Origin: Akkermansiaceae bacterium | GTDB lineage: Bacteria > Verrucomicrobiota > Verrucomicrobiia > Verrucomicrobiales > Akkermansiaceae | DNA: 6,932 nt | Assembly (NCBI GenBank): GCA_028293225.1 | Contig: JAQGPE010000627.1 | Location: forward strand, 1 to 6,932 | Reading direction: 5' to 3' | Shown: positions 1 through 5,559 of the stretch, piece after piece | Numbering within the stretch: the stretch's first letter is position 1 | Layout: every line of letters begins with the position of its first letter | Program-made: the position numbers and the translations under genes | Notes under the pieces: generated by a model | What the model was told of the DNA's origin: nothing | The model's database searches: none | Seen by the model: only the letters and a program-made list of their open reading frames with translations

Positions 1-18
1 CAAGCTGTCATTTGTGAC

Positions 19-53
19 GAGCGTTTAAAGCGCTCTCCGGGTGTTTCCGGAGA
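19..53 (+). other. Two overlapping short inverted repeats in the leader of the first gene
   Basis: Two small hairpins can be drawn here. GAGCG (19-23) pairs with CGCTC (31-35). TCTCCGG (34-40) pairs exactly with CCGGAGA (47-53) around a 6-nt loop. They share bases 34-35, so they would be partly exclusive in RNA. No T-run follows, so this is not a clear terminator. They lie 18 nt or more before the ATG at 72. They could be a 5'-UTR structure or chance in GC-rich DNA; the pairing is seen, the role is not. Confidence 0.25.
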
Positions 54-71
54 AGAAATCCTCCCACGATC

Positions 72-662
72 ATGAACACAACCCTCAGGGGCCTGTTCGG
101 AAAGATGGCTTTTCTGGTCCTCGCCGGGACGCTGGCTTTCGTCGTCTCATCTTCCGCCGAATCCCTGGAAAGAAGCGTTCTGGGTTCCGGCGGCCGGGTG
201 GCGCAGGCCGGGAGCGTGACGCTTTCCTATACCGTCGGGGAGGCTTTCGCCGGGACCGGTGGAAGTGGGCTGATCGCGGTCAGTCCGGGCTACCAGCAAC
301 CGTCCGGCTACGATTTCTGGAGCCAATCCCATGGACTGACCACAGGACCGCTGGCGGACCCCGATCACGATGGACTGCCCAATCTGCTGGAATACGCGCT
401 GGGCACCGATCCGCTCGATCCCTCGAGCCGGGGTCATGTGCAGATCAGCATCGGGGTGGACGGTAAATTGTACGTCACCGCCGCCAAGAATCCGGCGGCA
501 AGCGGCCTGACCTGGGGCGCGGAGGGCAGCAAGGATCTGGTGGTCTGGACGAGTTCTTCGGTCAATATCGCGCTGAACAGCGCCACGATTTTCACGGCGC
601 TCTTCAACGGGGATGCGCCGGCATTTCTACGGCTCCGCATCGGTCTGTCGGGCTCCAGTTGA
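72..662 (+). CDS. Secreted protein with calcium-binding (TSP3/dockerin-like) segment, function unknown
   Basis: A 196-residue exported protein. Residues 1-29 form a Sec-type signal peptide: Arg6 and Lys11, then a hydrophobic stretch, then SSSA with likely cleavage after Ala29. Residues 34-77 (VLGSGG, LSYTVGEAFAGTGG, GYQQP) resemble a small beta domain often seen near the N-terminus of exported Bacteroidetes proteins, where it ends in GFQQP or GFHQP. Residues 96-117 carry DPDHDGLPNLLEYALGTDP, an acidic loop of the thrombospondin-type-3/dockerin kind that probably binds calcium. Residues 133-190 (YVTAAKNPAASGLTW, DLVVWTSSS, APAFLRLRI) resemble a C-terminal beta domain common in large Verrucomicrobia surface proteins. 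This protein is short for that class, with almost nothing between the modules. No enzyme motif is visible. The ATG at 72 is chosen because it gives a complete signal peptide; GGAG at 49-52 is too far upstream to be a normal ribosome-binding site. It probably shares an operon with the next gene, 32 nt downstream. Confidence 0.8.
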   Translation: MNTTLRGLFGKMAFLVLAGTLAFVVSSSAESLERSVLGSGGRVAQAGSVTLSYTVGEAFAGTGGSGLIAVSPGYQQPSGYDFWSQSHGLTTGPLADPDHDGLPNLLEYALGTDPLDPSSRGHVQISIGVDGKLYVTAAKNPAASGLTWGAEGSKDLVVWTSSSVNIALNSATIFTALFNGDAPAFLRLRIGLSGSS

Positions 663-694
663 GGCCCGCTCGCATTTTCTCTCCTCCCCTGTAT

Positions 695-1669
695 ATGAAA
701 ATTCCGTTTCTCTCCCGCTGCTCCCCGGCCGGACTGGCGCTCATGTTAATGAGCCTGCTGTCTTCCTCTGAGGCGGCGAGCCCGCAGTTGATCAACTTCC
801 AGGGCATTGCGCGGCGGGCCGACGGTTCGCCGATCGCGAGCGCCACGGTCAAGCTCCGCCTGAGCATCCGCCAGGGCACTGCCTCCGGCGCGGTGATCTA
901 CCAGGAGACCGATTCGCTGACGACCAGTCCGGGCGGTCAGTTCGCTATTCAGATCGGCGCCGGCAGTGTTGTCGTGGGCAGTTTGCAGCTCATCGCCTGG
1001 CAGACCGGGGCGTACTTTCTCCAGACTGAAATCGACCCGGCGGGAGGTTCCTCCTATGTGGACATGGGAACCCAGCAGATGGTTTCCGTTCCCTACGCTC
1101 TGCAATCGCATCTCTCCGATCTGACCACCGCGGTGACGGGCACTTCGAACCGGGTCGCGATATTTGGAGCTGGTGGCAATACCCTCACCGATTCCAACAT
1201 TTATTATAGCGGAGGATTCATCGGAATCGGTGACTCCAGCCCGAGCTATGTTCTGGACGTCAGCGGCAGTGTGCGGGGGCTTACCATCCGGTCTCAGGGA
1301 AATGTCGTTGCGATCAATGACGTCTCGGGCGACACCGGAACCTTTGCCTCGGCGGCGACGGTGGGCGGCTTTGGATTGATCCACGGCACCGACGGAACCC
1401 AACAACGGATCTACACCCGGGAGGCCGGTTTCTCCGTGACCGGCCTGGGTCCAGGTTCCACCCTGGATTCCACTATTGGATTTTCCGGTTTCGCCAACCC
1501 TCCAAAGGTGATGGTGGGAAATCTCACCACCGGAACCGGTGATTTTGCCAAGGTCATGATGACCCTTTTCGACTCCACGGCAGGCGGCTGCAAGGTCCGC
1601 TTCTACAATCCGGGGAGCAGCAGCATCACGCTCACCGGCACCTGGCAGATCATCTGCATCGGCAACTGA
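695..1669 (+). CDS. Exported multidomain beta-rich protein (possible adhesin or lectin-like surface protein)
   Basis: A 324-residue protein. Residues 1-28 are a signal peptide (Lys2, Arg8, hydrophobic core, likely cleavage near SEAA, residues 25-28). Residues 31-136 (INFQGIARRADGSPI, KLRLSI, VIYQETDSLTT, GQFAIQIGAG, DPAGGSSYVDMGTQQMVSVPYA) closely match the pattern of an N-terminal domain I know from many exported Bacteroidetes proteins. Residues 176-193 (IGIGDSSPSYVLDVSGSV) match the repeat found in phage tail fibres and bacterial surface fibres. Residues 258-324 (STIGFSGFANPPKVMVGN through GTWQIICIGN) look like the receptor-binding, H-type-lectin-like end domains of tail fibres. The whole suggests a cell-surface binding protein; this is inference from domain style. 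No type IX secretion C-terminal signal is evident. The ATG at 695 is preferred over a TTG at 659 that overlaps the previous stop, because only the ATG puts the signal peptide at the N-terminus. No Shine-Dalgarno is seen. It ends 13 nt from the opposing gene. Confidence 0.8.
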   Translation: MKIPFLSRCSPAGLALMLMSLLSSSEAASPQLINFQGIARRADGSPIASATVKLRLSIRQGTASGAVIYQETDSLTTSPGGQFAIQIGAGSVVVGSLQLIAWQTGAYFLQTEIDPAGGSSYVDMGTQQMVSVPYALQSHLSDLTTAVTGTSNRVAIFGAGGNTLTDSNIYYSGGFIGIGDSSPSYVLDVSGSVRGLTIRSQGNVVAINDVSGDTGTFASAATVGGFGLIHGTDGTQQRIYTREAGFSVTGLGPGSTLDSTIGFSGFANPPKVMVGNLTTGTGDFAKVMMTLFDSTAGGCKVRFYNPGSSSITLTGTWQIICIGN

Positions 1670-1682
1670 CGGCGGGCGGTGC

Positions 1683-2138
1683 TCAACGGCTCAGCTCGCG
1701 CGCCTCATGCTCCAAAGGTGCGTCGTGGTAGCCGCGGGTCAGGCACTGCAGCAGATACTCGCTCATGAAGGGAGCGATTCCGCCCAGGCGCTGGTATTGC
1801 TGCACGTGGACGATTTCATGCCGGAGAACGAACTCGTGTCCGGGCAGGATGTAGATGCCGCGCCCCAGCGTCATGCCGGCGGGAAGGACCACGGGGAAAC
1901 CCCACTTGCGCGCCGCATCGAAAACGAACCGCGGGGCGGGGGACGGGATCGGGCTGACCGCCAGGTAGCGGATTTCCTCCGGATGGGCAATGCCGAGACC
2001 GGCGGCGAAGGGCAGCAGTTCCGCGGGCAGCGGCTGGCCCTCGGCGAGGATGCGTTTCTCCTGGGTGGCGGCCCAACGCGAGACGGCCGGGACCAGCCCC
2101 GTCGCCAAGGTCAGCGCAAGCCCGAGAGGAAAGATCAC
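1683..2138 (-). CDS. Small exported protein with HExxH zinc-protease-like motif
   Basis: A 151-residue protein starting at GTG. Its start overlaps the sdhB stop in the sequence GTGA, so it is probably translated by coupling with sdhB. Residues 1-20 are hydrophobic ([15 protein letters not shown]) and act as a signal peptide or anchor. A helical region follows, with [21 protein letters not shown] at about residues 68-88 and a beta-like stretch [15 protein letters not shown]. Then comes HEIVH at 107-111 in the context [14 protein letters not shown], and PLEHEAREL at 141-149, where Glu143 or Glu145 could be a third zinc ligand. HExxH followed by QY-RLG and, some 30 residues on, an E-x-E-A segment resembles the DUF4157-type and related minimal metallopeptidase-like proteins. 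Catalysis is not proven; the family may be a zinc-binding remnant. It has no obvious role in succinate dehydrogenase assembly, and the coupling may be positional only. Confidence 0.75.
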   Translation of the reverse strand: MIFPLGLALTLATGLVPAVSRWAATQEKRILAEGQPLPAELLPFAAGLGIAHPEEIRYLAVSPIPSPAPRFVFDAARKWGFPVVLPAGMTLGRGIYILPGHEFVLRHEIVHVQQYQRLGGIAPFMSEYLLQCLTRGYHDAPLEHEARELSR

Positions 2139-2887
2139 GCGAATTGCTCAGCCAGGACGGCCTTGCTGTAGTCCCGGTTCATCCGCGCGATGTGGTCGAC
2201 GCTGATTTCCTTCGGGCAGGCGGCTTCGCACTCGTACTGGTTGGTGCAGTTGCCGAAGCCTTCGGAGTCCATCTGCCTGACCATGGCCAGCACGCGCTTG
2301 TCGCGCTCCGGCTGGCCCTGTGGCAGGTGGCCGAGGTGGGAAATTTTGGCGGAGACGAACAGCATGGCGCTGGCGTTCTTGCAGGCGGCCACGCAGGCGC
2401 CGCAACCGATGCAGGCGGCGGCGTCGAAGGCGGTGTCGGCATCGGCTTTCGCGATCGGCACCGAGTTCGCATCCACGGCGGAGCCGGTGCGGATGTCGAT
2501 GTAGCCGCCGGACGCGATGATGCGGTCCATGGCGGAGCGGTCGACGATAAGATCCTTGATGACCGGGAAGGCGTGGGCGCGGAAGGGCTCGATCCAGATG
2601 GTGTCGCCATCGCGGTACTTGCGCATGTGGACCTGGCAGGTGGTGATGCCGCGTTCCTTGCCGTGCGGGATGCCATTGATGGTCAGCGAGCACATGCCGC
2701 AGATGCCCTCGCGGCAGTCGTGGTCGAAGTGGATCGGTTCGCCGCCGTCCTGGATGATCTTCTCGTTCACGATGTCGAGCATCTCCAGGAACGAAGCGTC
2801 TTCCGGGATATTCGAGGCGGGGTAGGTTTCGATGCGGCCGTTATCGTTCGGACCGTTTTGGCGCCAGACCTTCAGCGTGAGGTTCAT
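2135..2887 (-). CDS. sdhB: Succinate dehydrogenase / fumarate reductase iron-sulfur subunit
   Basis: A complete 250-residue iron-sulfur subunit of complex II. It carries electrons from the FAD of SdhA to the quinone site at the membrane subunit. The plant-type [2Fe-2S] cluster is bound by Cys58, Cys63, Cys66 (CREGICGMC) and Cys84. The C-terminal ferredoxin domain has [11 protein letters not shown]: Cys159, Cys162 and Cys165 with Cys224 fit the [4Fe-4S] cluster, and Cys169, Cys214 and Cys220 fit the [3Fe-4S] cluster. All ligands are present. The N-terminus ([10 protein letters not shown]), [14 protein letters not shown] and [15 protein letters not shown] are typical of the form found in Bacteroidetes, Verrucomicrobia and relatives, which normally pairs with a diheme SdhC. 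In that form the usual order is sdhC-sdhA-sdhB, but here the upstream neighbour is a tyrosine phosphatase across a 139-bp gap, so sdhC and sdhA must lie elsewhere. Whether it works as dehydrogenase or fumarate reductase cannot be told from this subunit. The stop overlaps the next start by 4 nt. Confidence 0.97.
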   Translation of the reverse strand: MNLTLKVWRQNGPNDNGRIETYPASNIPEDASFLEMLDIVNEKIIQDGGEPIHFDHDCREGICGMCSLTINGIPHGKERGITTCQVHMRKYRDGDTIWIEPFRAHAFPVIKDLIVDRSAMDRIIASGGYIDIRTGSAVDANSVPIAKADADTAFDAAACIGCGACVAACKNASAMLFVSAKISHLGHLPQGQPERDKRVLAMVRQMDSEGFGNCTNQYECEAACPKEISVDHIARMNRDYSKAVLAEQFA

Positions 2888-2903
2888 GATCGGGGAAAAT
2901 TCC

Positions 2904-2927
2904 TGCCCGCTGGAATCCCTGCGGGCG
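2904..2927 (-). promoter_or_regulatory. Inverted repeat in the sdhB leader
   Basis: GCCCGC at 2905-2910 pairs exactly with GCGGGC at 2921-2926 around a 10-nt loop, and a G-T wobble extends it by one pair. It sits 17 nt or more upstream of the sdhB ATG (2887) on the minus strand, so in the mRNA it would be a 5'-UTR hairpin; as DNA it could be an operator. A TTGACC-like box lies upstream (2932-2937, minus strand), but no convincing -10 follows. The pairing is seen; the regulatory role is a guess. Confidence 0.25.
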
Positions 2928-3026
2928 ACGGGTCAAAAAGTAGGCCTCCAGACCTCGGGTGCTAGCCGAAAAAGCCATTTTCTTCCGGGAGAAGGCGGGG
3001 AATTTCACCCCAAATGGCATGAAGCC

Positions 3027-3515
3027 CTATCCAACAGCGGTTTTCACGTGCTTGAGCAGCCCGCGGGCCGCGTCTTCGACCAGATCCGCGACCTCCTCGA
3101 AACCTCTCTGGCCTCCATAATAGGGATCCGGGACCCGCGGAACATCGTGCGTTTCGCAGAATTCGACCAGCAGGCGGATCTTGTCGCGGTGCGTCGCGGC
3201 CGGATCGAGGGCGCGGACATCGCGCAGATTCTCCTCATCGGCGACCAGGATCAGGTCGAAATCCTCCAGGTCCGCGGTCGTGACCTGGCGGGCCCGGCCG
3301 GCGATCGTGTAGCCGCGATCTCTCAGCGTGGCGGCCATGCGGGAGTCCGGGCCCTTGCCGCGGTGGTAGCCGATGGTCCCGGCGGAATCGATTTCGAGCC
3401 GGGGCGAGAGGCCGGCGCTTTCGACCAGGTGGCGGAAGATGATTTCGGCGGCGGGCGAGCGGCAAATGTTGCCCATGCAGACGAAAAGAACGCGAAATGG
3501 CCGGGAGGCGGGCAT
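3027..3515 (-). CDS. Low-molecular-weight protein tyrosine phosphatase
   Basis: A 162-residue cytoplasmic phosphatase of the LMW-PTP family, which hydrolyses phosphotyrosine through a cysteinyl-phosphate intermediate. The N-terminal P-loop reads VCMGNICRSP: nucleophile Cys13 and Arg19 form the C-x5-R motif, with Cys18 beside the arginine as in most family members and Ser20 after it. The catalytic acid is Asp130 in DPYYGG, followed by two tyrosines (132-133) that are often the regulatory phosphorylation site. Length and motif spacing are normal. The ATG at 3515 is chosen because it places the P-loop at residue 13, as is usual; the frame is open further upstream, but that extension would run into the divergent gene and has no family character. 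No tyrosine kinase or polysaccharide-export gene is in the window, so no substrate can be named. An arsenate-reductase role is less likely because the DPYY segment and spacing are those of the phosphatases. Confidence 0.93.
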   Translation of the reverse strand: MPASRPFRVLFVCMGNICRSPAAEIIFRHLVESAGLSPRLEIDSAGTIGYHRGKGPDSRMAATLRDRGYTIAGRARQVTTADLEDFDLILVADEENLRDVRALDPAATHRDKIRLLVEFCETHDVPRVPDPYYGGQRGFEEVADLVEDAARGLLKHVKTAVG

Positions 3516-3633
3516 GCCGGACCATGCAGAGGGAGCTTGAGCGCCGACAACTCTTATTGAGTACGTGACAAAGCGGCCGGGTTTTCCGCAACTTCCGTGC
3601 AAATCGCGTGTTTTCCCACACGATCCACTTGTC
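3516..3633. promoter_or_regulatory. Divergent intergenic region between phosphatase and helical-repeat genes
   Basis: These 118 bp separate two head-to-head start codons, so promoters for both genes should lie here. I find no clear pair of -35 and -10 boxes on either strand. A small inverted repeat, CGTGT (3607-3611) and ACACG (3618-3622) around TTTCCC, lies 11 nt before the ATG at 3634. It could affect initiation there, but it is short. No good Shine-Dalgarno precedes either start codon. Confidence 0.5.
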
Positions 3634-5001
3634 ATGAAAAACACCACCACGATCGGAATCGCCGCCCTTTTGGTCGGAGGAGTAGGCGGCTACTTCACCG
3701 GAAAGTCCGGGGGCAACAATGCGTTGTCTTCCGATATGCCGAACGATGCCCTGCACGACACCAAGAAGGTGCGTCCGGACAGCGCGGGCGGCAGTTCGAC
3801 CGCCAACGCCGCTGCCCGGGATAAGAAGGTTCGCTCGGTGGGCGATATTTTCGCGACCCCCGGCCAGTCCGCCCGTATCCAGGCGCTGGTGGAACTCTAC
3901 GCCGGCATGGATGCCAATCAGCTCCAGGCCGAGGCCGACAAGCTGCGCCTGCTGCCGCAGAACCAGCGCATGATGGCTTCGATCCTCCTCTTCGGCCGCT
4001 GGGGCGAGGTCGATCCGACCGGAGCTCTGGAAGAGACCAAGAAAATGGGCCAGGCCGGCATGTTCGTGAAGGGCACCGTGCTCCAGAGCTGGGCCAGTGT
4101 CGATCCGGTCAACGCCGCCAAGTATTTCTCTGAAAATCCCCGCGAATTCAGCCGCATGGGCGGACCGGGCGGCGGCGACAATGGCGCTTCGACGATCGCC
4201 TCCGAGTGGGCCAAGCTGGATCCTGAGGCTGCCTTGAGTTGGGCCAATACCCTCAGCAACGCTGCTGACAAGGGCAACGCACTGTCCTCCGTCGTTCGTG
4301 AGATCGCCACCAAGGATCCGACCAAGGCTGCGGAAATCGCCTCCGGTCTGACCGGTGAGGACCAGACCCGCGCCTACGAATCGATCGCCCAGCAGTGGGG
4401 TTCCAGCGATTTCTCGGCCGCGAAGGCCTGGATCAACAGTCTCCCTGCCGACGCCCGCAACCAGGCGATGGCGTCCGCTTTGCAAAGCTACGCCGCGACC
4501 GATCCGGTCAAGGCTTCCCAGGAAGTCGCGTCCCTGACGGGCGACAGCAAGACCCAGGCGATCGAAAACGTCGCCCAGGCCTGGGCCCGGACCGATCCGG
4601 CCAAGGCGGCCGCGTGGGTCGCCGAGCAGGGCGCCGGCACCGGTGCCATGGGTGAGGTGATGAGAAGCTGGGCGACCCAGGACAGCTCGGCAGCGCTGAC
4701 ATTCATCCAGGCGCAACCCCAGGGCGAACTGCGCGACCAGGCGGTCGGCTCCTACGTGTGGGCCAACAATACCGGCGATCCGAAGGCTTCGGTGGCGCTT
4801 GCGGAATCCATCACCAATGAACAGAGCCGCGACCGGGCCATCATGGCCTCGGCCGGCCGCTGGATGCAGGAAGATGAGGCCGCGGCAAAGACCTACATTC
4901 AGAATTCCAACTTGAACGACCGAGCCAAGGAAATGCTCCTTTCCGGCCGTCAATGGGGCGGCGGCGGACGCGGCGGATTTGGCGGTGGCAGGGGCCGCTG
5001 A
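3634..5001 (+). CDS. Membrane-anchored or exported helical-repeat protein with Gly/Arg-rich tail
   Basis: A 455-residue protein of unknown function. Residues 7-22 are hydrophobic with small residues (IGIAALLVGGVGGYF) after Lys2; with no clear cleavage site, this is a signal anchor or an uncleaved signal peptide. Residues 23-70 are polar and low in complexity. From about residue 113 to 425 there are ten alpha-helical repeats of roughly 31 residues, each with a core like (W/Y)-(A/G)-x-x-D-P-x-x-A, the invariant Asp falling at 127, 157, 196, 228, 259, 290, 321, 350, 382 and 414. Such TPR-like hairpin arrays usually form protein-binding solenoids, and proteins of this style are frequent in Verrucomicrobia. 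The protein ends in a Gly/Arg tail (QWGGGGRGGFGGGRGR, residues 440-455) that resembles RGG RNA- or anion-binding tails. No catalytic motif is seen. The ATG at 3634 is chosen because it puts the hydrophobic segment at the N-terminus; the open frame upstream overlaps the divergent promoter region. A terminator follows at 5026. Confidence 0.85.
   Translation: MKNTTTIGIAALLVGGVGGYFTGKSGGNNALSSDMPNDALHDTKKVRPDSAGGSSTANAAARDKKVRSVGDIFATPGQSARIQALVELYAGMDANQLQAEADKLRLLPQNQRMMASILLFGRWGEVDPTGALEETKKMGQAGMFVKGTVLQSWASVDPVNAAKYFSENPREFSRMGGPGGGDNGASTIASEWAKLDPEAALSWANTLSNAADKGNALSSVVREIATKDPTKAAEIASGLTGEDQTRAYESIAQQWGSSDFSAAKAWINSLPADARNQAMASALQSYAATDPVKASQEVASLTGDSKTQAIENVAQAWARTDPAKAAAWVAEQGAGTGAMGEVMRSWATQDSSAALTFIQAQPQGELRDQAVGSYVWANNTGDPKASVALAESITNEQSRDRAIMASAGRWMQEDEAAAKTYIQNSNLNDRAKEMLLSGRQWGGGGRGGFGGGRGR
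3970..4908 (+). repeat. Ten-unit repeat array coding for ~31-residue helical hairpins
   Basis: This in-frame array lies inside the preceding CDS. The successive conserved aspartates are 30, 39, 32, 31, 31, 31, 29, 32 and 32 codons apart. The second interval is longer because of a Gly/Pro-rich insert (MGGPGGGDNGAS, residues 175-186). Units 5, 8 and 10 have lost the Pro after Asp (DF, DS, DE). The units differ clearly in DNA sequence, so the duplication is old rather than recent slippage. The most regular units are numbers 6 and 7 (AATDPVKAS, ARTDPAKAA). Confidence 0.85.
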
Positions 5002-5025
5002 TTTTTCATCTCTTCGGATTCATTG

Positions 5026-5073
5026 ACAAGGCTGCAACCGGCGTGAAACGTCGGGGCAGCCTTGTTTCGTTTT
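5026..5073 (+). terminator. Rho-independent terminator of the helical-repeat gene
   Basis: The arm ACAAGGCTGC (5026-5035) pairs perfectly with GCAGCCTTGT (5056-5065). Within the loop, CCGGCGT (5038-5044) pairs with ACGTCGG (5048-5054) with one G-T pair, leaving a GAA tip. The result is a long, nearly continuous stem with a small internal bulge. A T-rich tail (TTCGTTTT, 5066-5073) follows on the plus strand. It lies 25 nt after the stop at 5001. On the minus strand no T-run follows, so it acts in one direction. A perfect TTGACA (5023-5028) overlaps the left arm, and the next gene starts at 5075. Confidence 0.85.
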
Positions 5074-5074
5074 C

Positions 5075-5506
5075 ATGTGGACGCCTGAAGACACTTACGC
5101 GATCGCCCGAATCGACCTGCCCAGTGCCAGCACGCACGGGTGGCAGGTGCGGTTGCAGCGTCGTGGGGTGAAATACGGCAAGTATTTCGCCGACCGCTCC
5201 TGCGGTGGCCAGCAGGAATCCTACGAGCTGGCGCGGCGCTGGCGGGATGACCTGATGAGCCGGGTGGAGGAGGAGGAAAACGCCGCCCGCATCTGCAGCC
5301 GCTCCGCCAGGAACTCGTCCGGCGTGGTGGGCGTGTCAAAGGTGGCGGTCAGCGCTCCGAATGGCGCGACGTATTTCTTCTGGCAGGCGACCTGGTGCCC
5401 GGCGCCGGGGGAGCGCCGGTGTGTGAAGTTCTCGGTGAAGCGTCATGGCGAAAAACAGGCCTTCAAGCTGGCGGTCGAGGCCAGGCGCGAAGGGACGGGA
5501 ATCTAA
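5075..5506 (+). CDS. Small protein with two AP2-like DNA-binding repeats
   Basis: A 143-residue, basic, soluble protein with no signal peptide. It holds two copies of an AP2/integrase-arm-like fold. Copy 1 is about residues 9-62 (IARIDLP, GWQVRLQRRG, KYGKYFADRSCGG, SYELARRWRDDL). Copy 2 is about residues 82-140 (SGVVGVSKV, YFFWQATWCP, RRCVKFSVKRHGEKQAFKLA). Aligned, they share W-Q (23-24 and 103-104), a Phe (38 and 119), a Gly turn and an (F/Y)-x-LA helix. SGVVGV followed by a tryptophan strand, an FS strand and an A-rich helix is the AP2 domain pattern. In bacteria AP2 domains often sit in homing endonucleases and other mobile proteins, but no HNH or other nuclease motif is present here, so a DNA-binding regulator is more likely. 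The ATG at 5075 is the only plausible start and has no Shine-Dalgarno; it lies 9 nt past the terminator stem. DNA binding is inferred from the fold. Confidence 0.75.
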   Translation: MWTPEDTYAIARIDLPSASTHGWQVRLQRRGVKYGKYFADRSCGGQQESYELARRWRDDLMSRVEEEENAARICSRSARNSSGVVGVSKVAVSAPNGATYFFWQATWCPAPGERRCVKFSVKRHGEKQAFKLAVEARREGTGI

Positions 5507-5559
5507 CGAAGCGCGAATCCGGGCTTGAAAGGATGCCAAGCCGGGCTGAACTGTGCGCG

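Noticed and set aside
2144..2965. Long open frame (273 codons) on the plus strand opposite sdhB
   Set aside because: It is antisense to a protein with all iron-sulfur ligands conserved; its product is a low-complexity Ala/Gly/Asp/Val sequence typical of a GC-rich shadow frame.
2972..2996. Possible terminator for the phosphatase gene on the minus strand
   Set aside because: A weak stem (GCC/GGC with an inner CTTC/GAAG) precedes a run of five T, but the two stem parts do not stack and the pairing is poor. I cannot support it as a feature.
2997..3011. GGGG...CCCC inverted repeat downstream of the phosphatase gene
   Set aside because: Only four pairs around a 7-nt loop, with no T-run after it on either strand; expected by chance at this GC content.
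3525..3537. 13-nt direct match GCAGAGGGAGCTT also present near 5616
   Set aside because: One copy is intergenic and the other is in coding sequence, with no further similarity around them; likely chance.
3516..3650. N-terminal extension of the phosphatase to an upstream start at 3650
   Set aside because: The added 45 residues have no family similarity, would overlap the start of the divergent gene, and would push the P-loop far from its usual position near residue 10-15.
3235..4953. Open frame of 572 codons on the minus strand spanning the helical-repeat gene
   Set aside because: It is antisense to a clearly repetitive real protein and then runs through the phosphatase gene in another frame. 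Its length comes from the regular codon pattern of the repeats at high GC.
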